DNA of 64,000 nucleotides from JAPOXR01 sp964291445 (GCA_964291445.2 OZ219863.1:496001-560000), one strand, 5' to 3'. Counted from the stretch's first letter, positions 19,505-29,391 are shown. Program-made: numbers and translations. The notes: generated from the sequence alone by a model not told the origin.

Positions 19505-20563
19505 ATGAAATTTGAACACAAGCGTCTACTGGCCGTGGCCGGACTGATTGCGGCCGTGGCCACCGGAAGCGGTGTGTTTGCCGCCGAGGCAACCAAGATC
19601 GCCTTTCTCATGCCATGCACCCAATGCGCCGACCGATGGGAAACCAAGGACCGGCCATTCTTCATAGAGGCAGTCAATGAAATTGACCCGTCCATTGAAG
19701 TCATTGCACTGAATGCCGAGGGTGATGGCAATCGCCAGATAGCCCAGGGAGAATCCGTGCTTGCGCAGGGGGTGAAGGCAATCGTCATCAACACGATCGG
19801 CGAGACGACAGCCGTCCCGATCGTTCGCCAGGCACAGAGCGAGGGCGTACCTGTCATCGCTTATGACGGTCTCATGGTCGGCGTGGTCACGGAAGGATTT
19901 GTCACTTTCAACAATGAGCTTGTCGGGGTGCTGCAGGCCCAGTACCTGGTCGACAATCTTCCCGAGGGCGCGCGGATCGCAATTGTCAATGGCGAGCAGT
20001 TTTGTGCCGCCTGCCGGGCGTTCAAGGTCGGTGCCCACAAGGTTCTCGACCCTCTCGCCGATGCGGGGAAGATTGAAATCGTCTACGAAGCCGAGGCAAA
20101 GGGCTGGCTCGCCGCGAACGCACAACGGGCAATCGAGCAGGCATTGACGGCGACCGATAACGGAATTGATGGCGTCGTTGCCGCGAATGACACGCTGGCC
20201 CAGGGCGTCATTGCCGCCCTCAGGGGTTCCGACATGCATGGCAAGGTCCTTGTGACCGGCCAGGATGCCAGCGACGCTGCGATCGTGAATATTCTGAACG
20301 GGTTGCAGACAATGACCGTCTACAAGTCGCTCCAGCAGCAAGCCGGCGCCGCCGCGCGCGGGGCCGTGGCGCTGGCCAAGGGCGAGGACGTGTCGGACAT
20401 CTTTCCCGAAATGGTGACAACCGAGTCGGGAGATGTTCCCGCACTTCTCCTCCAGCCGACAGTTGTTGATATCAACAACATTGGCGAGACGGTCATCGCC
20501 GACGGATTCACGGACCGCGACGCCGTCTGCACGGGAGATGCAGCGCAGGCATGCAATTTCTGA
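19505..20563 (+). CDS. Sugar ABC transporter periplasmic binding protein (XylF/FrcB-like)
   Basis: 352 residues with a Sec signal peptide (LLAVAGLIAAVATGSGVFA|A). The body is a type I periplasmic binding protein: IAFLMPCTQCADRW at the start, the hinge region GVPVIAYDGLMVG, GVVAANDTLAQGVIAAL, and VTGQDASDAAIVNIL near the end. This family brings xylose, fructose, ribose or similar sugars to an ABC importer. It leads an operon with an ATPase, a permease and a GH1 glycosidase, so the ligand is probably the sugar released by that enzyme. An unusual CTQCADRW with two cysteines lies at the expected ligand lip. Confidence 0.9.
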   Translation: MKFEHKRLLAVAGLIAAVATGSGVFAAEATKIAFLMPCTQCADRWETKDRPFFIEAVNEIDPSIEVIALNAEGDGNRQIAQGESVLAQGVKAIVINTIGETTAVPIVRQAQSEGVPVIAYDGLMVGVVTEGFVTFNNELVGVLQAQYLVDNLPEGARIAIVNGEQFCAACRAFKVGAHKVLDPLADAGKIEIVYEAEAKGWLAANAQRAIEQALTATDNGIDGVVAANDTLAQGVIAALRGSDMHGKVLVTGQDASDAAIVNILNGLQTMTVYKSLQQQAGAAARGAVALAKGEDVSDIFPEMVTTESGDVPALLLQPTVVDINNIGETVIADGFTDRDAVCTGDAAQACNF

Positions 20564-21350
20564 AGTGACTGCGGCAGGCGACACCGCAACTGGACTGCTT
20601 GAAACCCGGAACCTCACCAAGAGGTTCGGTCGCGTACATGCACTCGACGGCGTGGACATTTCTGTCCACGCCGGTTCGGTGCTGGCATTGCTCGGTGACA
20701 ATGGTGCCGGGAAATCGACGCTGGTCAAGATAATCTCCGGGGTTCATCGACCGGATGGCGGCGAGGTGTTGATCGACGGCGCTCCCGTTTCGATTTCCAC
20801 GCCACGCCACGCCAGCGATGCCGGCATCGAGACCGTCTACCAGGACCTCGCACTCTGCGACAATTTGACAGTCGTCCAGAACCTGTTCCTTGGAAGAGAG
20901 TTGAGACCAAAACGCACCCCACTCGGCAGGATGTTCCTTGATCGCCGATCGATGGAACGGGAGGCAGCCAGGGCCTTTGACAGCCTTGGCACGACATTGC
21001 CGTCTCTCCATAGCCAGGTCAGCAACTTGTCGGGCGGACAACGCCAGGCAGTGGCGATCGCCCGGGCCGTCGTATGGCGACGGCGCGTCGTCCTGTTTGA
21101 CGAACCCACGGCCGCACTTGGCGTCGAACAGACCGACAACGTCCACAGGCTCATCATGCGCCTGCGCGACCAGGGAGTCGGCATCGTCATGATTTCCCAC
21201 AACATGGCGGATGTCTTTGCCGTGGCCGATCGTCTGACCGTGCTGCGCCGCGGGCGGAAAATCGCCGACATGGACCCCCGTTCCTGCACGCCCGATGATG
21301 TCGTCGGAAAAATAACCGGCAGCGAATTTGCCATGGAGTCCCGACAGTGA
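20538..21350 (+). CDS. Sugar ABC transporter ATP-binding protein (single-domain, FrcA-like)
   Basis: About 270 residues. Walker A GDNGAGKST, signature LSGGQRQAVAIARA, Walker B VVLFDEPTAAL and switch His in ISHNM are all present. It has one ATPase domain, as in FrcA, not the duplicated form of XylG/RbsA. The start is uncertain: ATG 20538 overlaps the binding-protein gene by 26 bases, while GTG 20565 begins just after that gene's stop; neither has a well-spaced Shine-Dalgarno. It ends in a GTGA overlap with the permease, a sign of translational coupling. Confidence 0.88.
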   Translation: MQRRHAISEVTAAGDTATGLLETRNLTKRFGRVHALDGVDISVHAGSVLALLGDNGAGKSTLVKIISGVHRPDGGEVLIDGAPVSISTPRHASDAGIETVYQDLALCDNLTVVQNLFLGRELRPKRTPLGRMFLDRRSMEREAARAFDSLGTTLPSLHSQVSNLSGGQRQAVAIARAVVWRRRVVLFDEPTAALGVEQTDNVHRLIMRLRDQGVGIVMISHNMADVFAVADRLTVLRRGRKIADMDPRSCTPDDVVGKITGSEFAMESRQ

Positions 21351-22567
21351 CTGACGGCCAGCTGCCCTCCGCCGCCGGGACGGGTCTGGCTGGCGAGGCA
21401 CGATATGCCGGTCTTGCGGCGCGGCTCAGCCAGGGAGAGCTTGGCTTCATTCCGGTGCTGGTCGCACTTCTCGTCGCATTCATCGTCTTTCACCTGGCCA
21501 ATCCGTATTTCCTGACACCGCGCAACATGTCGAATTTGGCACTCCAGGTCGGCGTGCTCGGCGTCATGGCTCTCGGTGTCAGCCTGGTGCTGTTCATCGG
21601 GGAGATTGACCTGTCAGCGGGATCTGTTTCGGGAGTGTGCGCGGTGGTGCTGGTCCTGCTTGCATCGACGTTCTCGATTTCCGGTCCCGTCGCAATTGCT
21701 GCGGCTGTTCTCTGCGGCGCGGCCATCGGCTGGATCCACGGCAAATGCATTACGGTGATCGGCGCCCCATCCTTCATCGTTACCCTGACCGGGCTCCTGG
21801 TCTGGCAGGGCGTTCAACGAATGCTGGTCGGAAACCAGATCGGCCAGGTATTGATAGATGATCCGCTTGTGCTCGGCATTGCCTCGACCTTCATGCCATT
21901 CTGGCTGTCGGCGGTGCTGGTGGCGATCATCACCATGTCTGCCGTTGTCGTTTGTGCGCAACGCTGGCGGCATCAGTCCGGAGCAGACCGCCTGGACCAA
22001 CTCACATTCCTGGGTCGTGCCTCACTGTTTCCGGCCATGTCCCTCATTGTCGTTGCCGTGCTGTCGAGGCACATGGGTGTTCCGGTGCTGCTTCTGGTCC
22101 TCGTCTTTCTTGCCATGATCCTCACGGTCATCACCGAACATACCCCGTTCGGGGCCCATGTGTTTGCGGTTGGCGGCAATGCAGAGGCCGCCCGGCGGGC
22201 GGGCATCAACGTTGCAAGAACGAAGGTCATCCTGTTCTCGATCTGCTCGGCATTTGCAGCCATTTCCGGCACCATCGCGGTATCCCGGCAATACGCGGTC
22301 GACAGCAATACCGGCGGTGGAAACCTTGTTCTTGATGCCATCGCCGCTGCGGTGATCGGTGGAACAAGCCTGTTCGGGGGACGCGGGCGAGTCCCTGGAG
22401 CCCTGTTGGGTGCGATCGTGATCGGCAGTGTTGCCAATGGGCTCGACCTTCTCGGACAGTCGGCGAATGTCAAATCGATCATCACCGGACTGATATTGCT
22501 GGCGGCGGTTTCGGTCGACATGATCGCGAGGAAACGGAGAATCAGAACCGGCGCTGCCGGAGCGTGA
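21347..22567 (+). CDS. Sugar ABC transporter permease (XylH/FrcC-like)
   Basis: 406 residues with about ten membrane segments, of the RbsC/XylH family. The conserved IGEIDLSAGSVSG after the second segment and the GGTSLFGGRGRVPGALLGA loop near the C-terminus are diagnostic. It starts at GTG 21347 inside the ATPase stop codon. As the membrane channel of the importer it should dimerise and bind the upstream ATPase. Confidence 0.92.
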   Translation: MTDGQLPSAAGTGLAGEARYAGLAARLSQGELGFIPVLVALLVAFIVFHLANPYFLTPRNMSNLALQVGVLGVMALGVSLVLFIGEIDLSAGSVSGVCAVVLVLLASTFSISGPVAIAAAVLCGAAIGWIHGKCITVIGAPSFIVTLTGLLVWQGVQRMLVGNQIGQVLIDDPLVLGIASTFMPFWLSAVLVAIITMSAVVVCAQRWRHQSGADRLDQLTFLGRASLFPAMSLIVVAVLSRHMGVPVLLLVLVFLAMILTVITEHTPFGAHVFAVGGNAEAARRAGINVARTKVILFSICSAFAAISGTIAVSRQYAVDSNTGGGNLVLDAIAAAVIGGTSLFGGRGRVPGALLGAIVIGSVANGLDLLGQSANVKSIITGLILLAAVSVDMIARKRRIRTGAAGA

Positions 22568-22584
22568 ACAGGGAGAATCCAGAC

Positions 22585-23964
22585 ATGAGCAACAATGACA
22601 ATCCATCCTTTCCGGATGATTTCGTATGGGGCGCTGCTACCGCGGCCTACCAGATCGAAGGCAATCGGCTTGCCGATGGCGGCGGCGAATCCATTTGGGA
22701 CGTCTTCGCGCGCTGCGGGGGCACGTTGAACGGGGACAATGGCGACATTGCCGCTGATCATTACCGGCGCTATCCGCAAGACCATGCCCTGGCCCGGAAG
22801 TTTGGGTTTTCCAGCCTGCGAATGTCCTTCAGCTGGCCGCGCATGTCGCCGGAAGGCTCGACAAGGCGCAACCAGGCCGGTTTCGACCACTATGACCGGG
22901 TTCTCGACTCACTGCTCGAAAACGACCTCACGCCGATGGTTACCCTCTATCACTGGGATCTTCCGCAGAAACTGCAGGAGAGTGGTGGCTGGTTGAACCG
23001 GGACACGGCATACAGGTTTGCGGACCATGCCGCAGCGGTCGTAGAACATTTTGGCGATCGGGTACCAAGCTGGATCACGACCAATGAACCTTGGTCTTGT
23101 GCGTTTCTTGGCTACGCAAGGGGGCTGCATGCTCCTGGCGTGCGAGATTACCATGCAGCCGGAATCGTTGCCCACAACCTGAACCTTGCCCATGGCCTCG
23201 CAGTCCCGGCCATCCGCTCCCATACCAGGCAGGCACAGGTGGGTGTAACCCATTGCCTTCAGGTCATCGAGCCGTTCTCGGAGGCGCCCGAAGACCTGGA
23301 AGCTGCAAGAACGGTCGACGGAGAGGCGAACGGACTGTTTCTCGAGCCGCTGCTAAAGGGCAGCTATCCGTCACACATGTATCCATATCTCCCGTGTCTT
23401 GAGGACGATTCGGTCGTCAGGGATGGTGATCTCGAGTGCATCTCCGCCCCGATCGACTTCCTGGGGCTCAACTACTACGTCCACGAGGTCGTCCGGTTTG
23501 ACCGGACAATTCCGATCATACACGCCTGCAGGATGGCCCCATTGGGTCCGCTCACCACCATCGGCAGCGGCCTTCGTCCGGACGGTCTCGAGGAGATCCT
23601 GTTGAAGCCGTCAAGGGATTACGGCTGCAAACTGCCAATCTACGTGACCGAAATCGGCTATTTGTTCAATGACTACGTAAATCCCGACGGCCGGGTCAAT
23701 GATACTGCTCGCATCCGCTACTACGACGGGGCCTTCCGTGCTGCCCACCGTGCAATGACCAGGGGCGTCGATTTGCGTGGAATCTATGTCTGGACACTGC
23801 TGGACGATTTCGAATGGGATTCAGGGTATAGTTCACGCTACGGCATTGTCTTCGTCGAGTATGGAACCCAGACCCGAATACCGAAAGACAGCGCCTATTG
23901 GCTCAGGGATGTCGCCAGCCGCAACGGTCTTGCCGACCCGCCCGGTTTTCGTCCCGCTGCCTGA
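22585..23964 (+). CDS. GH1 family beta-glycosidase
   Basis: 459 residues, the standard length for family GH1 beta-glucosidase/beta-galactosidase enzymes, which act by double displacement. It opens with DDFVWGAATAAYQIEG. The acid/base Glu168 is in TTNEPW and the nucleophile Glu356 in YVTEIGY; the usual motif is TENG, so the Asn is Ile here. There is no signal peptide, so it works on imported saccharides in the cytoplasm. ATG 22585 has AGGGAGA upstream and is preferred over GTG 22564, which overlaps the permease stop. It is the fourth gene of the sugar operon. Confidence 0.92.
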   Translation: MSNNDNPSFPDDFVWGAATAAYQIEGNRLADGGGESIWDVFARCGGTLNGDNGDIAADHYRRYPQDHALARKFGFSSLRMSFSWPRMSPEGSTRRNQAGFDHYDRVLDSLLENDLTPMVTLYHWDLPQKLQESGGWLNRDTAYRFADHAAAVVEHFGDRVPSWITTNEPWSCAFLGYARGLHAPGVRDYHAAGIVAHNLNLAHGLAVPAIRSHTRQAQVGVTHCLQVIEPFSEAPEDLEAARTVDGEANGLFLEPLLKGSYPSHMYPYLPCLEDDSVVRDGDLECISAPIDFLGLNYYVHEVVRFDRTIPIIHACRMAPLGPLTTIGSGLRPDGLEEILLKPSRDYGCKLPIYVTEIGYLFNDYVNPDGRVNDTARIRYYDGAFRAAHRAMTRGVDLRGIYVWTLLDDFEWDSGYSSRYGIVFVEYGTQTRIPKDSAYWLRDVASRNGLADPPGFRPAA

Positions 23965-24114
23965 GTCCCTGCAAGGATGATCCGGCTTCCCGCCATCGTG
24001 CCGGCTTGGTGATTGCCGGCCCGAAACCGGAAAGGTTTGGCCCGGCACCCCCGGGGCCACGCCGCCGCCTTCTTCGTCCCGTCCGGTTTGGGGCCGATTG
24101 GTGGATGTCGGATT

Positions 24115-26223
24115 TCAGTCGGGCGAGGTTATCCGAATTTCGTCCACCGACATTGCGCCATCGGCGACAAGGAGACCAACGCCGCCGGATTCAAGCTGGC
24201 AGGCCCGGTCATCTTGCGCCACGAGAACCGCGTCTCCGGCGCTGGCGATGATGTGTCCAGATCGAAGGGTCATCGACATGGGCACAATTTCGTCGAATTG
24301 CCAGGAATATCCTGTCGAGGCCATGACCCTCCGGTCATCGTCCAGCACGCGGATAATCTCGAACCGGCCGTCACGGCACAGAACCGCGGCGTAGAACCTG
24401 CGCAATCCGCGCACCCGGGCGGCAAGGCCGGCATAGCGTCCAAGATGGATGTTCACGCTTGCCGACACGCGGTAATCCGCCCATTGACGGGTTCCATGAA
24501 TGATCAGGCCTTCGCCCCGGTCCCGGGAAATGCGAATTCCGGATGCATCCCCGGTGAATGAGTCGGCCGAATTCACCCATGCCCGCCGCCAGAATTCGCC
24601 CTGCTCGGCAGGTGGGCCAAGAACGAGGTCGGGAACGCCGTCCCATCCCAGGCGGTCAAGCAGAACCCGTCCCCCGACACCGGAACCGGTTCCGGTGATG
24701 GAAAGGCCAATCTCGGCAATCGGCTGCGATGCACAATCGGGCAGGATCCACGAGAGTTCGGTGCTCTCACCCGGTCCGAGGTCTTCCATGGGCCCGGCCA
24801 GATCGACGAGGGCATCTCCACTTCCATATCGCCTGATGAACAACCCCGCCCTGACATCGCCGGTGTTCTCGGCAGCAGCGAGGATGGCGGCCTTCAATTC
24901 CTGGCCAGGATAGACCAGCGGTGACGCCATCAGTTCATAGGTCCGCATACGCAGGACATCCCTCGATGCAAAGACCGGCGTCGTTGCGATCATCGTCCTG
25001 CCATCGTCCAGTGACTCAAACCCGAGAGACAGGAGGTGCCTGCCGTCATGCCACTCTCCCTTGACCTTGGCGCCAGCCCCCTGGCTGGCGCTCCCCGACA
25101 GGCGGAATCCCTGGACCGAGCCCGGCAGCGAGAAATGGAACTGCGCACCACCCTTGCGTGCGGCCGGCTTCGGTCTGCCGTCGACAGCATGGCCAAGCCC
25201 GACAATGTAGTCGGTCATGCGCACGGCATCATTGACCGCGAAGCCGCCATCGGCGGAGGAGACCAGCATCCGGTCGGCGATCGGGCCACGCCAGTCTCTC
25301 CCCGCATCCAGCCCGTCCAGCCCGTGCATGAGGCCAAGAAGGCAACCGACATTGCCGGCGTTGCAGTCGGTGTCCCAGCCGCTCGTGTTCACGATCCTCT
25401 GCGCCCGACCGAAATCGTCCGGCGCGTAGAGCACGGCCATGATCATCAGGGCGTGGTTGGGGATGACATGGCAGTTCCCCGGATACTTGTCATAGCCGTA
25501 CTGCTCGGCAATCCGCCGACGGGTATCCCGCCAGTCACTGTTCCTTCGGTGCCAGGCGCGCAGATCGGCAACGAGCCTGGCAATCTGGCAGTCATGCGGA
25601 ATGACCGACAATCCGGCCTGGACAAGCCGGTCGATGTCGGCGCTCGTGAAAGCCTCGGCTTCCATCGCCGCCCACAGCATGGCCGCATGGACCGCCTCCC
25701 CGTCATGGCTGACGCGTGCCGCCTCGCGGGCCAGCCTGGCGGCAAGTTCCGGCCTGCCGGGCGCAACCATCGCCCAGCAATCTATGAAGATCTGCGCGCC
25801 AATCTGCTCGGCGACGGTCTTGCCATTGGTGCTGATCGAACCGCTTCCGGGTGCGGCAATGCCCCTCTCGAGGTTGAGCCATGCCGTGTGTTCGGTTGAT
25901 ATGCCGTTGCCTCCCCACCAAAGGATGGAACGTTTCTCGACGATGTAGTTCAGCCAGGTCTTGCCAACCGCCTCCGAGGTGAGGAGATCCGGGTGGCTGC
26001 AATCCTCGAGCGCCCGGATGAATGTGAAGGTGCCGGCAATGTCGTCATCGGTCACGACCAGCGGATCGCCGAAGCGGTCGTGAACGAAATACTCGATTTC
26101 CCCGAGTTCCCTGATGATCCGCTCGTATGTCCAGCCTTCAAAGGGGCGGCCGAGATAGACTCCGATCAGCTTGCCGAGAATGCCGGCATATATGCGAGTG
26201 GTATAGTCCCGGGGAAGCGACAC
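24115..26223 (-). CDS. ADP-ribosylglycohydrolase family protein with C-terminal beta-sandwich domains
   Basis: About 700 residues. The first 370 or so are an ADP-ribosylglycohydrolase (DraG/ARH) domain, with metal-binding motifs VTDDDIAGTF and SGWDTDCNAGNVG. A linker, a beta-sandwich region resembling a carbohydrate-binding module (about 410-560) and a concanavalin/LamG- or DUF1080-like domain ending SVDEIRITSPD follow. No signal peptide is seen. The start is uncertain: GTG 26223 precedes SLPRDYTTRIYAGILGK, close to the usual family start, and the frame stays open to 26328. It converges on the sugar operon, so it more likely cleaves an N- or O-glycosidic bond in a sugar or nucleoside than protein ADP-ribose. 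Inference only. Confidence 0.8.
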   Translation of the reverse strand: MSLPRDYTTRIYAGILGKLIGVYLGRPFEGWTYERIIRELGEIEYFVHDRFGDPLVVTDDDIAGTFTFIRALEDCSHPDLLTSEAVGKTWLNYIVEKRSILWWGGNGISTEHTAWLNLERGIAAPGSGSISTNGKTVAEQIGAQIFIDCWAMVAPGRPELAARLAREAARVSHDGEAVHAAMLWAAMEAEAFTSADIDRLVQAGLSVIPHDCQIARLVADLRAWHRRNSDWRDTRRRIAEQYGYDKYPGNCHVIPNHALMIMAVLYAPDDFGRAQRIVNTSGWDTDCNAGNVGCLLGLMHGLDGLDAGRDWRGPIADRMLVSSADGGFAVNDAVRMTDYIVGLGHAVDGRPKPAARKGGAQFHFSLPGSVQGFRLSGSASQGAGAKVKGEWHDGRHLLSLGFESLDDGRTMIATTPVFASRDVLRMRTYELMASPLVYPGQELKAAILAAAENTGDVRAGLFIRRYGSGDALVDLAGPMEDLGPGESTELSWILPDCASQPIAEIGLSITGTGSGVGGRVLLDRLGWDGVPDLVLGPPAEQGEFWRRAWVNSADSFTGDASGIRISRDRGEGLIIHGTRQWADYRVSASVNIHLGRYAGLAARVRGLRRFYAAVLCRDGRFEIIRVLDDDRRVMASTGYSWQFDEIVPMSMTLRSGHIIASAGDAVLVAQDDRACQLESGGVGLLVADGAMSVDEIRITSPD

Positions 26224-26667
26224 GGGTTCAATCCGGATCTGGTGCTGCCGTGCAAGTGTTAGTGGGCGAGGCCGAAATTCGGAAGGGGATTTTGCCTGGT
26301 CGGTTCGTCCTGATTGCCCTCGGAGCACGAGGAGAGGTTACCGGACATGCGCAAGAGCCGCCGGCCAACCGGCTGCCGGCCTCTCAACCGGCGGCTGTCT
26401 TGCCTGCCTGGCGCATCCACCTGCATTTGTCCCTCCATTTGTCCCTCCATCAACACCAGGCGGGATTGGGGCCACCTCGTTTCTTGTCTTCCAGTGGCCG
26501 CCATCCGGGCCAGGCGATCCTACACCTTCTGGCGCCAACGAGCCCGAACGTGCATGCAGCAGTCGGAGCCGATTTGGCCGGGTCGGGACGGATCGGCCGG
26601 GAGAGATGGCGCCGACCAGGTGGTCTCGATGCTTTTGACATGAATCCCGATATGGTAGGCAGGCAGC
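26224..26667. other. Divergent intergenic region with a 12-bp tandem repeat
   Basis: It lies between the glycohydrolase (minus) and the HEPN-like gene (plus). ATTTGTCCCTCC occurs twice in tandem at 26425-26448. No gene is supported; both promoters are expected here but no clear box pair is seen. Confidence 0.4.
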
Positions 26668-27363
26668 ATGGCCATGACAGAATCCGCAATTGCCGATGAC
26701 AGGTTCGACTACGAGGCGCTCAGGCACCTCGAGCGTGAATTCAGGGACGGGTTCAGCGAACATTTGCGGGTGCGGCTTCACCGGTCCATCAGCTGGATCG
26801 GGCGGGCCGAAGCCGAACTCCGCAAGGACGCGGCCGACTACGACGCAGCCTTCATCTTCTACTGGATAGCCTTCAATTCCATCTACTCGTCGGAACAGTA
26901 TCACCGCGGTTCAACCGGTGAGAAAATGCGCTTCCTGACATTCTTCGGCCTCGTCGTCGAACTCGACCGCGACCGGGTCATCTACAATGCGATCTGGAAC
27001 CGGTTCTCGGACTCGATTCGGCAATTGCTCAACAACCGCTACGTGTTCCAACCCTTCTGGGATTCAATGGATAGCGGCGATGACGAATGGGAGATCAAGT
27101 TCAACCGGGAAAACGGGCAGATACTGAAGGCCTTCAGCAGCACCGACACCAGGACCGTCCTGTGCAAGCTCTTTGACCGGCTGTATGTGCTCCGAAACCA
27201 GCTGATGCATGGCGGGGCCACCTGGAACAGTACCGTGAACCGCACCCAGGTCAGGAATGGCACGCAGATCATGCAGTTCCTGGTGCCGATACTGGTCAAG
27301 CTCCTGATGCAGTTCCCTGGCCACCCCTGGGGAAAGCCGTTCTTCCCGGTCATCGGCGACTGA
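26668..27363 (+). CDS. HEPN-domain protein (Apea-like), putative RNase
   Basis: 231 residues. The all-helical sequence contains AAFIFYWIAFNSIYSSEQYH and a C-terminal R-x4-H motif, RNQLMH (Arg176 to His181), which matches HEPN domains of the Apea-like type. In HEPN RNases this Arg/His pair is catalytic. No partner nucleotidyltransferase (MNT) or defence gene is adjacent; neighbours are the glycohydrolase and the agmatinase-type gene. Function could be RNA cleavage in stress or phage defence, but the context gives no support. The family assignment is from motif and layout only. Confidence 0.65.
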   Translation: MAMTESAIADDRFDYEALRHLEREFRDGFSEHLRVRLHRSISWIGRAEAELRKDAADYDAAFIFYWIAFNSIYSSEQYHRGSTGEKMRFLTFFGLVVELDRDRVIYNAIWNRFSDSIRQLLNNRYVFQPFWDSMDSGDDEWEIKFNRENGQILKAFSSTDTRTVLCKLFDRLYVLRNQLMHGGATWNSTVNRTQVRNGTQIMQFLVPILVKLLMQFPGHPWGKPFFPVIGD

Positions 27364-27459
27364 ATTCATGCAACTCGGCGGCCAGCCCCGATGCTGGTCA
27401 GACACCTTCCATGTAACCTGGCGGTCTTCCTGGAAGGTGGTCAGGCGGTGGGCCCATGC

Positions 27460-28428
27460 CTATCCATTGGCCCCCTTCAGCGCGCACAGCATCTCGAAGA
27501 GAAGATTGGCGCCAATCAGCGCCGTGTTGCCGCTCGGGTCGTAAGGCGGGGAGACCTCAACGAGATCACCGCCGACCAGGTTCAGCCCCCGGCACCCGCG
27601 GACGATCTCCAGGGCCTGGATGGTGGTCAGCCCGCCCATCTCGACGGTACCGGTTCCTGGGGCGAAACCCGGATCGAGGCTGTCGATATCGAAGGTGAGG
27701 TAGGTCGGGACTTCCGGCCCCAGCCGGTCCCGGATCCCTGTCATCACCGGCTGCAGCGATTTGTGCCAGCACTGCTCGGCCTGGATGACCTCGAAGCCGA
27801 GATTGCGTCCCCAATCGTAATCTCCCGGCGAATAGCCGGTTCCCCGCAACCCGATCTGCACGGTCCGGTCGGGAATGATCAATTCTTCCTCGACCGCGCG
27901 GCGAAACGGCGTTCCATGGGCAATCTTCTCGCCGAACATGACATCCGAGGTATCGGCATGGGCATCGACATGGATGAGGGCAACCGGGCCGTGCCTTTCG
28001 GCAATCGCCCGCAGCACCGGGTAGGTCAGTGTGTGGTCGCCGCCAAGGATCAGCGGAATGCAATCCTCGGCCAGGATGGCGGCAATTCCCTCGGTGATGA
28101 TGTCGCAGGTTGCAACCAGGTTGAAGGTGTTGACTGCCAGGTCACCGATATCCGCCACCTGCAGATGCTCGAAGGGCGCAATGCCGTTTCCCATGCCATA
28201 CGGGCGCAGCATGCAGCTCTCGGCGCGGATCTGCCGCGGGCCATGCCGGGTTCCCGCCCGGTTCGAGGTCCCGATATCGATTGGAATCCCGACGAAGCAG
28301 GCATCCAGGCCCGATGCGGTCTCCTGGGTCGGAAGCCGCATCATGGTGGCCGGCCCGCTGAATCGGGCCATGTCATTGCCGCCAAGCGGCTGGTTGTATC
28401 GGAAACCCGGTTCGGTTTTCATGATCAA
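27460..28428 (-). CDS. speB: Agmatinase/guanidinobutyrase-type ureohydrolase
   Basis: 322 residues of the arginase-agmatinase superfamily, which hydrolyses a guanidino group to urea and an amine. The manganese-binding motifs GGDHTLTYP, HVDAHADTSD and TFDIDSLDPGFAPGTGT are intact. The long N-terminus (FRYNQPLGGNDMARFSGPATMMRLP) is typical of the agmatinase/guanidinobutyrase/guanidinopropionase branch rather than arginase, but the exact substrate cannot be read from motifs. It lies 117 bases after coxM on the same strand and may be the last gene of that operon. Confidence 0.9.
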   Translation of the reverse strand: MIMKTEPGFRYNQPLGGNDMARFSGPATMMRLPTQETASGLDACFVGIPIDIGTSNRAGTRHGPRQIRAESCMLRPYGMGNGIAPFEHLQVADIGDLAVNTFNLVATCDIITEGIAAILAEDCIPLILGGDHTLTYPVLRAIAERHGPVALIHVDAHADTSDVMFGEKIAHGTPFRRAVEEELIIPDRTVQIGLRGTGYSPGDYDWGRNLGFEVIQAEQCWHKSLQPVMTGIRDRLGPEVPTYLTFDIDSLDPGFAPGTGTVEMGGLTTIQALEIVRGCRGLNLVGGDLVEVSPPYDPSGNTALIGANLLFEMLCALKGANG

Positions 28429-28545
28429 CCCCTTCCGGGCCCGGCCTGGCGCATCTCCTTCACGCCGAAGAATCCCCGCGCACCGCCGAGCTCATTGCCA
28501 ATTGCACCACGCGCAAACCGCTTGCACCTCAACCGCCCTCTGCGC

Positions 28546-29331
28546 TCAGCAGGAGGCCACGGCCCGGCCGGTCATGATCTTGACCAAATGCGCCCGGTAG
28601 GCGGCGGAGCCGTGAATGTCGCTGATCATGCCATTGGCTGGCACATCCAGGCTGTCCAGCGCCGCCTTCGAGAAATCCCCTTCCAGCCTCGACTCGGCAT
28701 CCACCCAACGGAACACCCCGCCCTCGGATGCGCCGGTAATCGCAACCCTGACCTGGCTGCCGTAACGGGCGACAAATGCCCCGACCATGGCAAACCGGGA
28801 GGCCGGCTGTTCGAATTTCTGGTAATTGGCGGCGTCGGGCACCGGGAATGCGATTTCGGTGATGATCTCTCCCTCTTCCAGCACCGTCTCGAACATGCCG
28901 GCAAAGAAGTCATCCGCCTGGATCTGCCGGCTGTTGGTGGTGATGGTGGCGCCGGTGGCCAGCGCTGCTGCCGGATAGCAGGCGGACGGATCGTTATTGG
29001 CCAGGCTGCCGCCGATGGTGCCGCGATTGCGAACCGCCGGGTCGCCGATATTCCCGGCCAGCACTGCCAATGCCTGGAACACGCCCGCCGCACCGGCGGC
29101 GACATCGACATGGGTGGTCGCCCCGCCGACCTGGATGGCACCATCATCGACGGTGATGCCCTGCAGGCTGTCAATTCCGGTCAGCGACACCAGTCGGGTC
29201 GGGCTGGCCAGCCGGGCCTTCAGTGTCGGAATCAGCGTCTGTCCTCCGGCCAGCGCCTGTGCGCCCTCCACCTGCAACGCCGCCGCTGCCGCCTCGATCG
29301 AGGTCGGCCTTTCAAGTTCGAATTCGTACAT
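28546..29331 (-). CDS. coxM: CO-dehydrogenase-type molybdenum hydroxylase, FAD-binding medium subunit
   Basis: 261 residues. It carries the FAD motifs AGGQTLIPTLKARL near residue 28 and TIGGSLANNDPS near residue 98. This subunit passes electrons from the Fe-S clusters of CoxS to the quinone pool. ATG 29331 has AGGAGA at good spacing; the upstream in-frame start is inside the intergenic stretch. The order S-L-M in transcription matches form-II-type clusters (form I is M-S-L). Confidence 0.92.
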   Translation of the reverse strand: MYEFELERPTSIEAAAAALQVEGAQALAGGQTLIPTLKARLASPTRLVSLTGIDSLQGITVDDGAIQVGGATTHVDVAAGAAGVFQALAVLAGNIGDPAVRNRGTIGGSLANNDPSACYPAAALATGATITTNSRQIQADDFFAGMFETVLEEGEIITEIAFPVPDAANYQKFEQPASRFAMVGAFVARYGSQVRVAITGASEGGVFRWVDAESRLEGDFSKAALDSLDVPANGMISDIHGSAAYRAHLVKIMTGRAVASC

Positions 29332-29391
29332 CAGCTTTCTCCTGAATTCATCGTCGTGCTGGCGGCAAATTCTGCCCGCCACCCCGGCAAA

